Below, in pieces: positions 6,669 through 7,295 of a DNA stretch of 7,295 nucleotides. A program made the translations under genes and the position numbers. Source of the stretch: Ignavibacteriota bacterium (lineage in GTDB: Bacteria; Bacteroidota; Ignavibacteria; Tepidaquicellales; Tepidaquicellaceae); assembly GCA_003158365.1 (NCBI GenBank), contig PMIW01000040.1:4770-12064 (forward strand). The letters are read 5' to 3'. Within the stretch, counting starts at the first letter, position 1. Each line of letters starts with the position of its first letter. The notes beneath the pieces were generated by a model. It did no database searches. It was not told the DNA's origin and saw only the letters and a list, made by a program, of their open reading frames with translations.

Positions 6669-6773
6669 CTAAACTATTAAGAAACCGGCTACGATCAACA
6701 ATGATAATGATATTATTACCGAGAAAAAGATAAAGTCAAATCTCGATATTGCCGGATTGTTTGTTGCCTTCAT
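6669..6773 (-). CDS. Small single-span membrane protein, 34 residues, unknown function
   Basis: A minus-strand reading frame from ATG (6771-6773) to TAG (6669-6671) encodes 34 residues. The first 13 (MKATNNPAISRFD) are polar with net positive charge; residues 14-34 (beginning FIFFSVIIS, ending AGFLIV) are an uninterrupted hydrophobic stretch long enough to cross the membrane once, so an N-in orientation is expected. Seven bases before the ATG is GGGGGA, a better Shine-Dalgarno than most genes here have, and a sigma-54-like promoter lies about 45 bases before the start. I do not recognise the family. Small proteins of this shape often serve as accessory subunits of membrane complexes (CydX, KdpF, CcoQ types), but nothing in the sequence assigns it to one. 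It points away from metK and towards the beta-barrel gene. Its shortness is the main reason for doubt. Confidence 0.65.
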   Translation of the reverse strand: MKATNNPAISRFDFIFFSVIISLSLLIVAGFLIV

Positions 6774-6780
6774 TTTTAAA

Positions 6781-6786
6781 TCCCCC
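6781..6786 (-). promoter_or_regulatory. Ribosome binding site of the 34-residue gene
   Basis: GGGGGA on the minus strand, followed by seven bases (TTTAAAA) and ATG. It can pair with the 16S anti-Shine-Dalgarno CCUCC with one G-U pair. It stands out because it is one of very few G-runs in this AT-rich stretch and because most other genes in the window have no such site. It supports the start at 6773. Confidence 0.6.
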
Positions 6787-6816
6787 GATTTAAGTTTTAA
6801 AGTTTGATTATAAAGA

Positions 6817-6833
6817 TACAATTTATGTGCCAA
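6817..6833 (-). promoter_or_regulatory. Candidate sigma-54 (RpoN) -24/-12 promoter for the small gene
   Basis: The minus strand reads TTGGCACATAAATTGTA. The RpoN consensus is YTGGCACGNNNNTTGCW; here the -24 block TTGGCAC is perfect, the spacing is correct, and the -12 block is TTGTA, with T in place of C. The predicted start of transcription is near 6806, giving a leader of roughly 33 bases containing the GGGGGA ribosome binding site. The overlapping TATCTTTA also resembles a Bacteroidota -7 element (TAnnTTTG) with one mismatch, which is the main alternative. No enhancer-binding-protein site was identified. Confidence 0.4.
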
Positions 6834-6875
6834 AACTTTTTGTATGTTTTTTTAATAAATTTTACAATTATTGCT

Positions 6876-6913
6876 TTTAAATTAGAAAATGCTAAGTAGT
6901 TATTTAAATTAGA
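6876..6913 (+). repeat. Two direct copies of an 11-mer in the metK leader
   Basis: TTTAAATTAGA occurs at 6876-6886 and again at 6903-6913, 27 bases apart. Both copies lie upstream of metK and upstream of the minus-strand small gene's promoter. They could be paired operator half-sites, but such AT-only words with one G recur easily in DNA of this composition. The rest of 6840-7020 is extremely AT-rich, and I see no confident metK promoter or known SAM riboswitch in it. Confidence 0.3.
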
Positions 6914-7020
6914 TAGTTTACATACTATGATAATAATATTTTAATGGTATATATTTAATTCTCAATATCAAAAGTTAATAAATTTTATTAAATTGTAAGA
7001 TTAGATTTATAAAATAAAAA

Positions 7021-7024
7021 AGGA
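7021..7024 (+). promoter_or_regulatory. Ribosome binding site of metK
   Basis: AGGA, inside an A-rich run, sits eight bases before the ATG at 7033-7035. It fixes the metK start and is one of only two clear Shine-Dalgarno sites in the window. Confidence 0.7.
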
Positions 7025-7032
7025 TTAAAAAT

Positions 7033-7295
7033 ATGTCTTATTATTTCACTTCTGAATCTGTGAGTGAAGGCCATCCGGATAAAATTTGTGATCAAATATC
7101 TGATGCGATCTTAGACGATATATACACTCACGATAAATATGCAAGGGTAGCATGCGAAACGTTTTGTGCAACCGGATTAGTTCTTGTCGGTGGTGAAATC
7201 ACTACAACTCATTATGTAGATGTACCTGATTTAGTAAGAAAAGTCGTTTCCGATATAGGATATACAAAAGGTGATTACAGATTCGATTCTCATTC
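7033..7295 (+). CDS. metK: S-adenosylmethionine synthetase, N-terminal part (3' end outside window)
   Basis: MetK makes S-adenosylmethionine from methionine and ATP in the cytosol, supplying methyl groups to the cell. The window holds the first 87 codons. The N-terminus YYFTSESVSEGHPDKICDQI is diagnostic: Glu8, His14 and Asp16 (GHPDK) are active-site residues for ATP, phosphate and magnesium, and Lys17 completes the motif. The catalytic-loop region continues with DAILD, VACET (Glu42 is a known methionine/potassium-site position) and TGLVLVGGEITT. The start ATG 7033 follows an AGGA site and gives the standard family N-terminus. It is divergent from the 34-residue gene, with 259 bases between the two starts. 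No frameshift or odd residue is seen in the available part; it is an ordinary housekeeping gene. Confidence 0.97.
   Translation, partial: MSYYFTSESVSEGHPDKICDQISDAILDDIYTHDKYARVACETFCATGLVLVGGEITTTHYVDVPDLVRKVVSDIGYTKGDYRFDSH

Noticed and set aside
6913..6928. Short inverted repeat ATAGT / ACTAT upstream of metK
   Set aside because: Five-base arms in very AT-rich DNA are expected by chance and nothing else supports an operator here.
6917..6945. TTTACA followed 17 bases later by TTTAAT as a metK -35/-10 promoter
   Set aside because: Both boxes are poor and such pairs are easy to find in this composition; organisms of this group usually use a different -33/-7 consensus.

Overview
The window is AT-rich bacterial DNA that reads as a Bacteroidota/Chlorobiota-type (FCB group) chromosome, possibly from the Ignavibacteria side. 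The evidence is the codon choice (AAA, ATA, TTA, GAA), mostly absent Shine-Dalgarno sites, two outer-membrane beta-barrel proteins, a type III pantothenate kinase and a quinone-linked Fe-S/heme b membrane oxidoreductase. This placement is inference. No mobile element, CRISPR array, rRNA or tRNA is visible.

Layout. Positions 1-405 hold the 3' end of an outer-membrane beta-barrel gene, closed by a clear intrinsic terminator (about 424-458). A five-gene plus-strand run follows (470-5381) with gaps from -4 to +45 bp: coaX (CoA synthesis), a PQQ/WD-like repeat protein of unknown role that starts with TTG inside the coaX stop, a YjbQ/UPF0047 protein, a 670-residue fused membrane oxidoreductase of the ETF:menaquinone oxidoreductase (EMO)/DUF224 type, and a class I SAM-dependent methyltransferase. 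The methyltransferase meets a minus-strand gene tail to tail with only 3 bp between stops. That gene (5385-6473) encodes an exported beta-barrel protein with a 14-residue tandem repeat between signal peptide and barrel.

The last part (6474-7032) looks intergenic at first but is structured. It contains a 34-codon minus-strand gene for a single-span membrane peptide (6669-6773) with a good ribosome binding site and, upstream, a sigma-54-like -24/-12 promoter (6817-6833). Downstream of it is a perfect 9-bp-arm hairpin nested in a second 6-bp inverted repeat (6586-6639). The window ends in the first 87 codons of metK (plus strand from 7033), which has an AGGA ribosome binding site and a very AT-rich leader with a repeated 11-mer.

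How the genes work together: the run 470-5381 joins cofactor synthesis (CoA) with an enzyme likely to pass electrons from acyl-CoA oxidation, via ETF, to menaquinone. A link through CoA/fatty-acid metabolism is suggestive but unproven; no etfAB or acyl-CoA dehydrogenase gene is in view. The most interesting under-described items are the small membrane protein gene with its candidate sigma-54 promoter and hairpin, and the repeat-bearing outer-membrane protein.
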